In this document: positions 25,841-35,292 of the stretch, piece by piece | How the letters are laid out: every line of letters begins with the position of its first letter | Numbering within the stretch: the first letter of the stretch is position 1 | Source: JACPPO01 sp965262505 | Lineage (GTDB): Bacteria; Acidobacteriota; Vicinamibacteria; Vicinamibacterales; UBA2999 | NCBI GenBank assembly: GCA_965262505.1 | Contig: CBDHFM010000030.1 | Coordinates: forward strand, 248,001 to 312,000 | Direction of reading: 5' to 3' | DNA: 64,000 bases | Position numbers and translations under genes: made by a program | The notes under the pieces: model-generated | What the model saw: only the letters and a program-made list of their open reading frames with translations | What the model was told of the DNA's origin: nothing | Databases searched by the model: none

Positions 25841-25914
25841 CGGGCCGCAACCCGGACCAGTGCCACCATCTGCTGGCGAAACTCCGGCGGGTAGGGCTTC
25901 CGGCTCTTCGGCAT
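25840..25914 (-). pseudogene. IS3 OrfA N-terminal fragment
   Basis: The start codon, an upstream GGAAGGAG and the typical opening MPKSRKPYPPEFRQQMVALV are present. The frame then loses similarity. The element end with GTGTCCACGAGAACGGG lies at 25950-25966. Confidence 0.7.
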
Positions 25915-26055
25915 CGTGGACTCCTTCCAACATAAGGGTTAATTTAGGTGTCCACGAGAACGGGTCAAGTCCAGTCGTTCGGTGACGAGCATGTCTACTA
26001 CAACGCTCATGGCAACTGAACCGTACCGGGATCTTCGGAGACTGGATTCATTGAA

Positions 26056-26952
26056 TCAGGCCACCTTGGCCTGCGCATAGTACTGCGCTTCAAACTCCGC
26101 CGGCGGCACGTCTCCAATCGGTCCCAGCAACCGCCGCATGTTGAACCAATCCACCCACTCCAGCGTGGCGAATTCCACGGCCTCGAGCGTGCGCCACGGC
26201 CCTCGTCGTCGAATCACCTCCGCCTTGTAGAGTCCGATCACCGACTCGGCGAGGGCGTTATCGAACGCATCGCCTTGGCTCCCGACCGATGGCGCAATGC
26301 CGGCGGCCGCGAGACGATCCGTGTACCGCATCGAAAGATACTGCGTGCCGCGATCGCTGTGATGCACGAGGCTGGTCAGCGCGTCGCCGCGGCGCGCGTA
26401 GATGGCCTGCTCCAAGGCGTCGAGCACGAAGTCCGTGCGCATCGAGGCCGACACCCGCCAGCCCACGATGCGCCGCGCGAAGACGTCGATCACGAACGCC
26501 ACGTAGGTGAACCCACCCCAGGTCGCCACGTAGGTGAAGTCTGAGACCCAGAGCTGATTCGGACGGGTCGCCACGAACTGGCGATCGACGAGATCTGCGG
26601 GCCGGCTGCCATTGCCCGCGGGCGTGGTCGTGATCCACGCGCGCCCACGCACCGCGCCTTCCAGGCCCATCGCCCGCATCAGCCGACCCACCGTGCATCG
26701 TGCCACGCAGACCCCTTCGCGACGCAGCTGTTTCCAAACCTTGCGCGGCCCGTACACCTGATGATGCTCGTCATACACCCGCTGAATCTCCGGGCGCAGC
26801 GCATCATCGCGTTGTGCCCGGGCCGAGCGACGCGTCGGATCGACCTGCGCCGCCCGATGGCGGTGATACGTCGAGGGGGCGATCGGCAGCACGGTGCAGA
26901 TCGGCTCGACCCCGTACTGATCCCGATGGTCGTGAATGAAGCGAACCATCAC
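26056..26952 (-). CDS. IS3 element C transposase OrfB
   Basis: The 298-aa integrase-type protein has an HTH_21-like region (VYDEHHQVYGPRKVWKQLRR) and the DDE core: WVSDFTYVATWGGFTYVAFV, LVHHSDRGTQYLSMRYTDRL and DAFDNALAESVIGLYKAEVI. It is intact by itself. Because its OrfA is frameshifted, mobility would depend on another copy. 3' remnants of close relatives lie at 21255 and 44385. Confidence 0.88.
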   Translation of the reverse strand: MMVRFIHDHRDQYGVEPICTVLPIAPSTYHRHRAAQVDPTRRSARAQRDDALRPEIQRVYDEHHQVYGPRKVWKQLRREGVCVARCTVGRLMRAMGLEGAVRGRAWITTTPAGNGSRPADLVDRQFVATRPNQLWVSDFTYVATWGGFTYVAFVIDVFARRIVGWRVSASMRTDFVLDALEQAIYARRGDALTSLVHHSDRGTQYLSMRYTDRLAAAGIAPSVGSQGDAFDNALAESVIGLYKAEVIRRRGPWRTLEAVEFATLEWVDWFNMRRLLGPIGDVPPAEFEAQYYAQAKVA

Positions 26953-27250
26953 TTCCCGCGTACGCGGACGCCTTCCGCAGGATCTCGTTCGCCCGCTTCA
27001 GCTCGCGAACCTCGCGCTCCAGTTCCTTGAGGCGCTCTCGCTCGCTCGTCGTCAACCCTGGGCGATAGCCGGCGTCACGCTGTGCCTGGCGTACCCACTT
27101 CCGTAGCGTCTCGGCCGTGCAGCCAAGCTTCGGCGCCACCGACTGCAACACGCCCCACTCCGACGCGTGGGTGGCGCGATGCTCCTCGACCATCCGAACC
27201 GCGGCTCACGCACCTCCGGAGAAAACCGACTTGGACGTCCCATAGACCCC
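26950..27250 (-). pseudogene. IS3 element C OrfA, frameshifted
   Basis: MGRPSRFSPEVRE is followed by a one-base deletion. The downstream frame gives MVEEHRATHASEWGVLQSVA, the HTH (TAETLRKWVRQAQRD) and the coiled coil (LKELEREVRELKRANEILRK). The element therefore probably cannot make its own OrfA. Confidence 0.75.
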
Positions 27251-27311
27251 ATCCTCCCAAGTAATGAGGTCTCCGAGAAACCCGGTACGGTTCATCAGGG
27301 GACGAAATCTC

Positions 27312-27881
27312 CTAGTTAAGGTCATGGTCGCTTGGTGTGGCTGCTCCGCGCCAGAGCTGCTCGACTTCGATCAGGTCGCACTTTAGCTCCTTGGCGGCGG
27401 CCCGACACCCTCCGATAATCGTGCGGTAGATCGGATACGTTGCGATGTCCTTGATTCTCCGTACGTGGAGCGCGGCGTCGAGGATGTCCGAACGCCGCGT
27501 GAACCGCGCTTCGATGCCCTCCCACAGACCGCCGTCAATGGGCGGGTGCAGGGCCTCGCGCAGACCGGGTCGACCGATGTCCCCCACGTAGGCCGCCGTC
27601 TTCAGGAAGATGTTGATCACCTTGACACCCCAGCCGGTCTGCAAGCGCGGATTGATGGGGACGCGGGCACACAGGGCCTCTGTTTCGCGCTCATGCCACG
27701 CGTTGAATTCCGACGCCGAGATAGCGCGGTGTGACAAGAGCACGTCGGAAAACGCGATCTTGTCCAGCTGCGGATACACATCCTTGCGAGCCTTAAACCC
27801 CGCCGGAGTTCCCGACCTGAGTGCCGAGAGGGCCGTCCATTTCGCGTAGTCGAGAATGATCTGGCGACGACGATCCTTCAT
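27312..27881 (-). CDS. hypothetical protein, 189 aa
   Basis: The gene starts at an ATG with GGAAGGGG just upstream and encodes a soluble protein without signal peptide or membrane segment. It is rich in helices (DYAKWTALSALRSGTPAGFK, KVINIFLKTAAYVGDIGR, CRAAAKELKCDLIEVEQLW). Codon use and amino-acid composition look like a real gene. I do not recognise the family. It lies between two IS3 elements, directly downstream of the remnant of another gene in the same direction, so it is the last gene of a small cargo operon. Confidence 0.65.
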   Translation of the reverse strand: MKDRRRQIILDYAKWTALSALRSGTPAGFKARKDVYPQLDKIAFSDVLLSHRAISASEFNAWHERETEALCARVPINPRLQTGWGVKVINIFLKTAAYVGDIGRPGLREALHPPIDGGLWEGIEARFTRRSDILDAALHVRRIKDIATYPIYRTIIGGCRAAAKELKCDLIEVEQLWRGAATPSDHDLN

Positions 27882-27905
27882 GGCCCCTTCCTCCGGGCAA
27901 ACGTT

Positions 27906-28002
27906 TCAGAGAGACTCTCTCAGATCCTCAAAACGGGCCTGCACGTCCTCCCAAGGCGGGTACGGACCGAAACATAGCTGTCGGTGTACGTCGTCAAACC
28001 AA
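27906..28002 (-). pseudogene. 3' remnant of a gene upstream of the 189-aa gene
   Basis: The open frame reads WFDDVHRQLCFGPYPPWEDV then QARFEDLRESL and stops 24 bases before the start of the following gene. The rest is replaced by the IS3 element at 28003. The product is unknown. Confidence 0.5.
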
Positions 28003-29034
28003 CGGAGACCAATGAGCCTGGTTTACAAGAGAGACTCTTGGCTGGTTGACCGCTCCGTGCGGCGTGTATAGATTCTCTCGTTTTCGTTGTGCCAATGTCC
28101 TCTGTTTGATCTGTGCCCTTCGTGCCAGGATCGCGAGCCTCCGCCCCGCATAGGCGTCGGCTGGCGTCACGTTATCCAACGCCTCGTGCAGGCGCCGATG
28201 GTTGTAGTCATCGACGAATCGGGCGATGGCTCGTTCCAGTTCCCACGGGCTGTAGTACTTCTCGAGCTTGACCACGTTCTTCATCGAGCGGTGATAGCGT
28301 TCGATCTTGCCCTGCGTCATCGGGTGATACGGCGCCCCACGTGTGTGCGCGATCTGGTGGGTCTCCAGATAGTCCGCCAGCTCCCCTGAGACGTAACACG
28401 GCCCGTTGTCGCTGAGGAGCCGCGGCCGATGCACCACGCGAACCTGGTCGACCCCGGTCTTGGCCCGGGCCAGGTCCAGCGTCTCCATCACGTCGGCGGC
28501 TTGCATCGACGACCGCAGCATCCAGGCGATGATGTAGCGTGCGTAATCATCCAGTACCGTCGACAGGTAGTACCAGCCCCAGCCCACGACCTGCAGGTAG
28601 GTACAGTCCGTCTGCCAAAGCTCGTTGGGCCGTCGCGTCGGATGCCGAAACGATTTCGCCGCCGTCAGCACGATGAAGGCTGGACTCGGAATCAGGTCAT
28701 ACGCCTTGAGGATGCGATAGACGCTCGATTCCGAGAGAAAGTGGCCCTCCTGGTCCGTCAGCCGCCATGCCAGTTCCCGCGGAGATCGCTCGGGATCCGC
28801 CAACGCGGCGTCGACAACCCGCTGCCGCACCGGCAGTGGAATCCGGTTCCAGTACCGACGGGCCGCGGCCGGACGGGGCTCGAGCCCCGTCCGGCCGTGC
28901 TGGAGATAGCGGTGATACCAGCGATAAAACGTGGATCGAGTCAGGCGCAGCTCACGCAACGTCTGTCGCACGGGCAACTCCGAGCCCTCGACCAGCCGGA
29001 TGAGTTCGTACTTCTCGGCGGCCGTCCGTCTCAC
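27994..29034 (-). CDS. IS3 element D transposase OrfB
   Basis: The 346-aa product begins at a GTG coupled to OrfA. An HTH region (VRQTLRELRLTRSTFYRWYH) is followed by the DDE core: WQTDCTYLQVVGWGWYYLST, LLSDNGPCYVSGELADYLET and GKIERYHRSMKNVVKLEKYY. The reading frame runs about 9 bases past the element end. It looks intact. Confidence 0.88.
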   Translation of the reverse strand: MRRTAAEKYELIRLVEGSELPVRQTLRELRLTRSTFYRWYHRYLQHGRTGLEPRPAAARRYWNRIPLPVRQRVVDAALADPERSPRELAWRLTDQEGHFLSESSVYRILKAYDLIPSPAFIVLTAAKSFRHPTRRPNELWQTDCTYLQVVGWGWYYLSTVLDDYARYIIAWMLRSSMQAADVMETLDLARAKTGVDQVRVVHRPRLLSDNGPCYVSGELADYLETHQIAHTRGAPYHPMTQGKIERYHRSMKNVVKLEKYYSPWELERAIARFVDDYNHRRLHEALDNVTPADAYAGRRLAILARRAQIKQRTLAQRKRENLYTPHGAVNQPRVSLVNQAHWSPLV

Positions 29035-29450
29035 GTACCGCTCTCCAAGTCCGAGGCCGTGCCTCCCTTTTTTAACAGCCGATTCTCAGGCACCAACTCG
29101 GCCACGACGTGCTTGAGCCGCCCATTCTCGTGCCGCAGGTCGGTCACTTCCGTCGATGTCGCCTCGCGGGTTGTATCGCCGACGAGCCGCTTCTTGCCGG
29201 CTTCGAGAAACTCTTTGCTCCACCGGTAGTAGAGATTCGGGTTCAGCCCTTCGCGCCGGCACAGCGCCGCGATGCTTTCTTCGCCCCGCAAGCCCTCGAG
29301 GACAATTCGAATCTTCTCTTCCGCCGAGAACTGACGGCGAGTCTTGCGACGAATCTCCTGGACGACCTTTTCTGCAGACTTTGCTTGGCTCATGAGGTCC
29401 GCCGCCCCTCCGGCCAAGTCTCTCTTATCTCACACCCTCAATTGGTCCCC
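28003..29450 (-). mobile_element. IS3-family element D (~1448 bp)
   Basis: The ends GGAGACCAATGAG and, reversed, GGGGACCAATTGAG match, followed by a shared AAGAGAGACT region. The boundaries are good to a few bases. Confidence 0.8.
29031..29393 (-). CDS. IS3 element D transposase OrfA
   Basis: The 120-aa protein has the HTH (RRQFSAEEKIRIVLEGLRGE, LCRREGLNPNLYYRWSKEFL) and a C-terminal coiled coil (LRHENGRLKHVVAELVPENR). The start chosen is an internal Met (MSQAKSAEKVV). Its stop overlaps the OrfB GTG by 4 bases. Confidence 0.85.
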   Translation of the reverse strand: MSQAKSAEKVVQEIRRKTRRQFSAEEKIRIVLEGLRGEESIAALCRREGLNPNLYYRWSKEFLEAGKKRLVGDTTREATSTEVTDLRHENGRLKHVVAELVPENRLLKKGGTASDLESGT

Positions 29451-29464
29451 ATTAGTCTGACCCC

Positions 29465-30019
29465 GAACAGGCTGGGAGACACCTGGTATCTCGACGAGGT
29501 GTTCGTCACGATCCAAGGTCGCCAACAGTATCTGTGGCGCGCAGTGGACGAAGACGGTGGACTCCCGGACATCCTCGTGCAATCGCACCGGAATCGGCGA
29601 GCAGCCGTCCGATTCTTTCGGACGCTGCTGAAAACCCAGGGCCGTACTCCTCGACGACTGATCACCGACCAGCTGCGCTCCTACGCCGCCGCGTGCCGCA
29701 TCGTGATGCCGTCCGTAGTCCACGTCACTGATTCAGTACGCGAACAATCGCGCCGAGGTCTCCCACCAACCGACGGGTCAGCGGGAGCACCGGATGCGGC
29801 GCTTCAGGTCGGCCGCCTACGTGCAACGGTTCGCGTCGGTACACGGAGTTGTGCAGCATCTCTTTCGAGTCGGGCGACATCGACTCCGGTCGAGGCACCA
29901 CCGCGTGCTCCGAAGGCGGACGTTCATCGAATGGGATGCGGCGACGTGTGCGTGCTGAACGAGCGAGGGCGAACGACCTCGAGGCGGAGCAGCGCACTGT
30001 TCACATCAAGTTGACTGTG
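29465..30019 (+). pseudogene. IS6-family transposase remnant (5' truncated, frameshifted)
   Basis: The frame GDTWYLDEVFVTIQGRQQYL to RLITDQLRSYAAACRIVMPS covers the first two catalytic Asp regions. A frameshift near 29740 precedes the NNRAEVSHQPTGQRE region with the Glu, and the gene ends near 29958 in WDAATCAC. The right terminal repeat ends GTTGACTGTGCC only 13 bases before the start codon of the serine hydrolase. It is a diverged sister of the copy at 31368-32057. Confidence 0.82.
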
Positions 30020-30031
30020 CCCTCCGCGGCC

Positions 30032-31250
30032 ATGCGTATAATCGACATCGTGAAACGCGGCCTCTGGGCGCTCGTGCTGATCGGAGCCCTCTGGGCTATT
30101 GGTGCGGCCGTCCGCGACGGCACGGCAGAGGTGAGCCCGGGCATTGAACGTGACGCGGCGACTGGTGCGTGGGCAGCGGCCAGCGCGGAGCCTGCAGCGC
30201 TGGTGGAGGCGCCTGAGGTCAGGAGTCTCCTGGCCGCCGAGGCCGATGAGGTGGATGCGGTCGCGCAGACCTTGCCGCGGCTCCACAGCCTCCTGGTCAG
30301 CCTGCGGGGCGAGCTGCTCTTCGAGCGGTACTATAACGGGCGTAGCCGCGAAAGGCTCGCCAACATCAAGTCGGCGTCAAAGAGTGTCATCTCGGCCCTG
30401 GTCGGCATCGCCGTCGATCGCCGGTTGATTCCCGACGTCCAGACCCCCATCGCCACCTATTTTCCCGAGCTTGCCAGCGACTCGGACGCGCGCAAGGCGG
30501 AGATCACCGTCGAGCATCTGCTGACCATGAGGCCCGGGCTCGAGGGGACCAGCAACCGCAGCTACGGTGCCTGGGTGACGAGCCGCGACTGGGTGCGGCA
30601 CGCGCTGGCCCGGCCGATGTTCGCCGCGCCCGGTGCGGAGTATGGAGTACAGCACCGGCAACACGCATCTCCTCTCCGCGATCTTGACGAAAGCGGCCGG
30701 GAAGACCACGCGGCAATTCGCCGACGAAGTTCTGGCGACGCCGCTTGGTTTTGCGCTGGCACAGTGGCCGCGCGATCCGCAGGGCATCTACTTTGGCGGC
30801 AACGACATGTTGCTGACGCCGCGCCAGATGCTGGCCTTCGGCGAGTTGTATCTGAACGAGGGCCGCGCTGGCGACCAGCAGGTTCTCTCCCCGCGATGGG
30901 TGCAGCGGTCGTGTGAGGGCGTCGAGCGCAACCGCCGGCCCGGCCCGGCGTTCGACCCGGATGGTAACGTCGATCCGCTCCGCGATCGGCGGTACGGATA
31001 CGGCTGGTGGGTGCACCAGATCGGCGACTACGAGACCTGCTTCGCTTGGGGCTACGGGGGGCAGTACATCTTTGTCCTCCCGGAACTGGATGTTGTGCTG
31101 GTGGCCACCTCGTCGTCCGACGTGAGCGACGAACGCCGCGGTCATCGGCGCGCTCTGTTCGACATTCTCGAGCGGCTCGTCGTGGCGCCCATGGTGAGTG
31201 AACCTACATCGATCACCCGCAACGCCTTCGAGGAACCGGCGATCAACTAG
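30032..31250 (+). pseudogene. serine hydrolase (beta-lactamase/EstB family), frameshifted
   Basis: The N-terminus is a membrane anchor or signal (residues 6-27). The active-site SxxK motif is SASK in NIKSASKSVISALVG, and the Tyr motif is YSTGN. The C-terminal GYGWWVHQIGDYETC and AWGYGGQYIFVLP strands fit class C-like serine hydrolases. One base too many or too few near 30640 separates the first ~200 residues from the rest, so the enzyme is not made in one piece unless this is a read error. An IS6 end replaces the original promoter region, and a second IS6 element closes the downstream side. Confidence 0.75.
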
Positions 31251-31315
31251 CCGCGGGGGTCTGGTCGTCGGCGCCGGTCCTTTTCCTGCCCATTTCCCGC
31301 CACGGCATTGTCAAC

Positions 31316-32084
31316 TTGTTGAGGGCAGCGCGCTCTTGCTCCGTGACATCGACGGCCCCGATTGTTATCAGCAGGCGCACGTCACCGCATCCCATTCAAC
31401 AAACGCGCGGGTGCGGAGCAGACGGTGGTGAGCCGACCGCAGGAGGTGTCGACCGACGCGGAAGAGATTCTGCACGATACCGTGAACCGACGCGAACCGC
31501 TGGAGCTGAGCGGCCGACTTGAAACGCCGCATCTGGCGCTCACGCTGTCGGGTCGGTTGATGGGAGACCTCCGCGCGGTTGTTCGCGTACTGATCGGTGC
31601 AGTGAAGCACCGATGGCATCACCGTGCGACAGGCGGCGGAGTAGCTGCGCAGCTTGTCGGTAATCAGGCGTCGCGGCACGTGCCGCTGGGTCTTCAGTAA
31701 CGTGCGAAAGAAGCGCACCGCGGCGTGCCGATTCCGTCGCGGTTGCACGAGGACGTCAAGGACGTCACCGTCCTCATCCACGGCGCGCCACAAGTATTGC
31801 TGGCGACCCTGGATCGTGACGAACACTTCGTCGAGATGCCAGGTGTCTCCGAGCCGGCCACGTCGGCGCCGCAATCGGCCCGCATACTCAGGACCGAACC
31901 GTCGACACCACTTCCGGATGGCCTCATAGGTGATTTCGACACCCCGGCGGGCCAGCACGTCCTCCACGTCTCGGAAGCTGAGCGCGAAGCGATGATAGAG
32001 CCACACCGCGTGGCTGATAATTTCAGGGGGAAACCGGTATCCGCGATAGCTGGGCATGCGGTAACTCTGCCAGCAGGAGGCCAG
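31316..32084 (-). mobile_element. IS6-family element, 5' end cut by IS256 copy 2
   Basis: The right end (GTTGACAATGCC read on the minus strand) matches the other IS6 copy. The left terminal repeat is missing because the IS256 element begins 28 bases upstream of the start codon. Confidence 0.75.
31368..32057 (-). CDS. IS6-family transposase
   Basis: The 229-aa protein begins MPSYRGYRFPPEIISHAVWL, the usual IS6 start. The DDE triad is visible in WHLDEVFVTIQGRQQYLWRA, LITDKLRSYSAACR and NNRAEVSHQPTRQRERQMRR. The length and frame are intact. With its left terminal repeat gone, the element cannot move on its own, although the enzyme might act on other copies. Confidence 0.9.
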   Translation of the reverse strand: MPSYRGYRFPPEIISHAVWLYHRFALSFRDVEDVLARRGVEITYEAIRKWCRRFGPEYAGRLRRRRGRLGDTWHLDEVFVTIQGRQQYLWRAVDEDGDVLDVLVQPRRNRHAAVRFFRTLLKTQRHVPRRLITDKLRSYSAACRTVMPSVLHCTDQYANNRAEVSHQPTRQRERQMRRFKSAAQLQRFASVHGIVQNLFRVGRHLLRSAHHRLLRTRAFVEWDAVTCAC

Positions 32085-33522
32085 GGAGATGTCCCGGCCG
32101 CTGTTGAAACTCGGCGGCGACTCGGGTGACATTCTAAGCGACGTGCTGCGCCTCCCTGGAGTCTCCGAGGCCGAGACGGTGATCTCGGGCGCGGAGGGCC
32201 GCGACGAGCTGCGGCATATCCGCATGTCCCTTCAGGCGCCGGAACCCTTTGGCTGCTTCGAGCACACCCGCGGCGACCCAGCGCAGCATCATCTGGCCGC
32301 CCCGCCAGCGCTTGACGTTGCGTTTGACGTGGCGGGTCCGGCTGATGAGGCTCTCGGCGGCGTTGGTGGTGGCCAGCGAGCGCTGGAGACGGGGAGCGAG
32401 GCCGAGCGTGAGCACGGTCACGGTCTCTTCGAGCCCTTCCCGCACACTGGCCGCCGCGCACGGATGTTCCCGGTCGAGGCGGCGGGCGAGGTTCCGTAGC
32501 AACCGCATCGCGGTCTTCACGTCCTCGTGCTGATAGGCCCGCCGCAGGATGGCCTGCACCCAGGGCCGCTGGCGCGCCGGTAAATGGTCGAGGATGTTGC
32601 GGGTCTTGTGGACTTGGCAGCGCTGCACCACGGCGGCGCGGCCGAACACCGCAGTCACCGCCGCCCGCAGCGCCTTCGACCCATCGAGCATCACCAGCAC
32701 ACTCCGATCGGTGCGCAGGCCACGGCTCTGGAGGTTGGCCAGCAGGCTCTGACAGACGGTCGCGTTCTCCGTCGAGCCTTCCCAGAGCCCGAGGGCGTGC
32801 TTCGTGCCGTCGGCGCCGACCCCCAAGGCGACGACCAGACAGTGCTCGCCGATGTGGACACCGTCGAGGACGAGGCCGACCAGATCCAGGTTCTCGAGGG
32901 GCGTCGCCTGCCACGCGGCCAGTTGCGCGGCGGTCTTGGCGACAAACCGGCGGCTGACGGCGCTCTTACTCACGCTACGGCTGGGGACGTCGGCCGGGAG
33001 CGGCTCCAGACTCCGAGCATAGCCCCGGGTGCTGACACCGACCAACAGCTGCTCGACAGTGCGGCGCCGCAGGGGATCGGTCTGGGCCATCGTCTGGAAA
33101 GTCGGCAGCGGTACTTCCTGGCGGGCCGCGCGGACCCGGGGACGCCGGATTGCCACCTTGCGCCCGCCGAGGACGACCTCACTGGCCACCGTCCCGGCCC
33201 GGGCCGCCGTACGGTCGGCCTGGTGCGCGTACCGCGGGCCACAGATCGCGGTCCGATCGTCTTCGAGCATGGCGTCCAAGACCTGTAACCCTGACCGCAC
33301 CGCGAGCTCGAACAGCTCCGCCTCGGTATCGATCAGCAGCTCGACGAGGGGCAGGCGACGCGGGGGTGGAGATTCAACACCAGCGGCGGGACGGACTGTG
33401 CGAGACTTCTTCATGGCGGCTCCTTTGCTGTGAGGCGTGTCGCCTCGGGTTGCCCACCACTCGTGTATCACGAGCAGTGAGGAGCCGCCGCGTCAATTTT
33501 CAACAGTCAGTGGGACATCCCC
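32085..33522 (-). mobile_element. IS256-family element, type a, copy 2
   Basis: This is a complete 1438-bp copy. The 3' end reads GGAGATGTCCC instead of GGGGATGTCCC. The flanks do not match (an IS6 leader on one side, a DUF1863 gene on the other), so a rearrangement joined unrelated sequences. Confidence 0.92.
32134..33414 (-). CDS. IS256-family transposase (type a), copy 2
   Basis: The protein is identical to the one at 6249-7529, with a silent difference near codon 17. Confidence 0.95.
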   Translation of the reverse strand: MKKSRTVRPAAGVESPPPRRLPLVELLIDTEAELFELAVRSGLQVLDAMLEDDRTAICGPRYAHQADRTAARAGTVASEVVLGGRKVAIRRPRVRAARQEVPLPTFQTMAQTDPLRRRTVEQLLVGVSTRGYARSLEPLPADVPSRSVSKSAVSRRFVAKTAAQLAAWQATPLENLDLVGLVLDGVHIGEHCLVVALGVGADGTKHALGLWEGSTENATVCQSLLANLQSRGLRTDRSVLVMLDGSKALRAAVTAVFGRAAVVQRCQVHKTRNILDHLPARQRPWVQAILRRAYQHEDVKTAMRLLRNLARRLDREHPCAAASVREGLEETVTVLTLGLAPRLQRSLATTNAAESLISRTRHVKRNVKRWRGGQMMLRWVAAGVLEAAKGFRRLKGHADMPQLVAALRARDHRLGLGDSREAQHVA

Positions 33523-33615
33523 AAAGCTGGTACTTCAGGTCATAGAATGTGTTTATCTCCCAAGTTACCCACTCGCTGCTGCATGTCGCGTCGCCGATGA
33601 GCACAACGAGCTTAG

Positions 33616-35292
33616 CCCGCATTATTCACGAGTGACTGAGTTGCTCGTCGTGCAGGCGTTTTCGAGTGTGATGACGCAGATGGACGCTGGCGTCATGACG
33701 ATTGAGGCGATGAGACGGCCGGTCGGTTGAGGCCACGGGGCCGGGGACCGGATCGGCGTGGTCGGGGGCGACACCTCCGGCGCGAGGACCGCGTGGTGGC
33801 GATGGCAGGAACGGGTTACGCGGGGGCGGCGCCGAGCGCGCGGGCGAGACGCGCCCACGAGACGGCGTCGGGATGGGATCGCGGGAAATGCAGGACGATC
33901 CGGCGGACCGACCGCACGACCTGCACCCCGATCGTGATCAGCGCCTGCCGCAGCCGAGGGACTTGCGCCCCGCGGAGCGCGGTCCGGTCCGCATGGAGTT
34001 GCAGTTCTTGGAAGAGGACGAACGCGGCCGCCGTCAAGGTGACGCGCAACTGATTGGCCCAGAAGCGCGTACAGCTGGTGCGCCCGAAGGCGAGGGCGTG
34101 TTTCAGTTCCTTGAAGCGATTCTCACTGTCGCCGCGGGCGCAATACACGTGGGTGTAGATCCACTCCGGCGTTTGGCGCAGATTCGTGATGACGAAACGC
34201 GGGTTATCGCGCGGCACTCGTCCGTGGTGCCACACCACTTCGGCTTTGATAATGGTGCGCCGGGGCACCGCCCAGGTGCCCGCCTGATACGCCGCCTCCG
34301 CATAGGCAGTCGCGGTCTCTTGGGTCGTGGCGACGACCGCCCGGAGCGGCGCGACCGCCGGCTCGGCGTGCCGCGTGAGGACCGCGTTGTTCCCCATGGC
34401 GACGACATACTCGACCCCGGCCGCCTCCAGGTGGTCAAAAATCTCCGGCGTAGCGAAGCCCCCATCCAGCCGCACGCGGAGCCGGGCACGGGGAAAGGCG
34501 CGCCAGAGTTTCGGGAGCAGCCGCTTCAGCAGCCCCACCGCGCCAGCCGTCCCCGCCGCGTTGCCCGGGCGGAGGATCGCGGCGACGAGGTACTGCCGTG
34601 CCTCATCGTCAAAGGTCAGGCTCGCCACGAGTGGCAAGTAGCACCAGTGATCATAGAAGCCATTGAAGAAGGTGAGTTGCTGCGCGCCGTGGGTCTCGTC
34701 TTCGGTGACATCGAGGTCGATCGTGATCAGGCGAGCGCCCCGTCGCCGGCGGCGATGGCGGGCCAGCACCCGGTCGGCGAGCGCGTCGCTCATGGCGCGC
34801 AGCATCCGCGGGGCCGCCGTGCGCTCGAACCGCGAGATCGTCGGCTGCGACGCCAAGCGGCCGCCCTCGATCGGGTCGCGCCCCAGCAACAGTTTGTGGA
34901 TCGGATCGTCGGCGAGTCGGTCAGCGTCATTGCCATCGGGATGGCCACACGCGATCGCGAAGACACGTTGCGCGATCAGATCGCTCACCCCGTGCGTCAC
35001 GCGCGCCGACGCGCGCGCGTCGGGGACCGTCGCCGTGAGGGCGGCCAGCAGGCCGAGCCGTTGATCGGCGGCTTTAAGCAGCACCGCGCCGCCGTCCGAA
35101 CTCGCGTGAGGCTGATCGAACGTCGCCATCACGGGTCGGTCGAGCAGATCAGGAAACAGAACAGTCTGTGTTATCGTTTCGTCGTTCAAACCAAGCGCCT
35201 CCGTCGTGGAAAAGGTCCATCAGCACGGCCTTTGTACCACGGGGAGGCGTTTGTGTTTCTACGCGATCGCGATCGTTGATGAATTATTCAGG
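33616..35292 (-). mobile_element. IS1380-family element, copy 2 (1677 bp)
   Basis: The ends are the same as in copy 1. In element orientation the borders are CTAG on the left and CTAA on the right. Removing the element restores the interrupted TIR-like gene exactly, so one border base has probably mutated since insertion. Confidence 0.9.
33816..35189 (-). CDS. IS1380-family transposase, copy 2
   Basis: The 457-aa protein is the same as at 12826-14199 apart from Thr for Met near position 65, and the frame is intact. Confidence 0.93.
   Translation of the reverse strand: MNDETITQTVLFPDLLDRPVMATFDQPHASSDGGAVLLKAADQRLGLLAALTATVPDARASARVTHGVSDLIAQRVFAIACGHPDGNDADRLADDPIHKLLLGRDPIEGGRLASQPTISRFERTAAPRMLRAMSDALADRVLARHRRRRRGARLITIDLDVTEDETHGAQQLTFFNGFYDHWCYLPLVASLTFDDEARQYLVAAILRPGNAAGTAGAVGLLKRLLPKLWRAFPRARLRVRLDGGFATPEIFDHLEAAGVEYVVAMGNNAVLTRHAEPAVAPLRAVVATTQETATAYAEAAYQAGTWAVPRRTIIKAEVVWHHGRVPRDNPRFVITNLRQTPEWIYTHVYCARGDSENRFKELKHALAFGRTSCTRFWANQLRVTLTAAAFVLFQELQLHADRTALRGAQVPRLRQALITIGVQVVRSVRRIVLHFPRSHPDAVSWARLARALGAAPA

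Larger units (their letters stand above)
26017..27294 (-). mobile_element. IS3-family element C (1278 bp)
   Basis: The ends share a perfect TGAACCGTACCGGG and then the near-identical continuation TCGGAGAC. No target duplication is visible. Confidence 0.9.

Noticed and set aside
32584..33288. Long open frames antisense to the IS256 transposases (234 codons, in all five copies)
   Set aside because: They run opposite to an intact DDE transposase, have an arginine/glycine/histidine-rich composition caused by the high GC and carry no domain.
33873..35279. 468-codon open frame antisense to the IS1380 transposase
   Set aside because: It is longer than the transposase itself, but it is a GC-driven shadow with no motif, signal or ribosome site.
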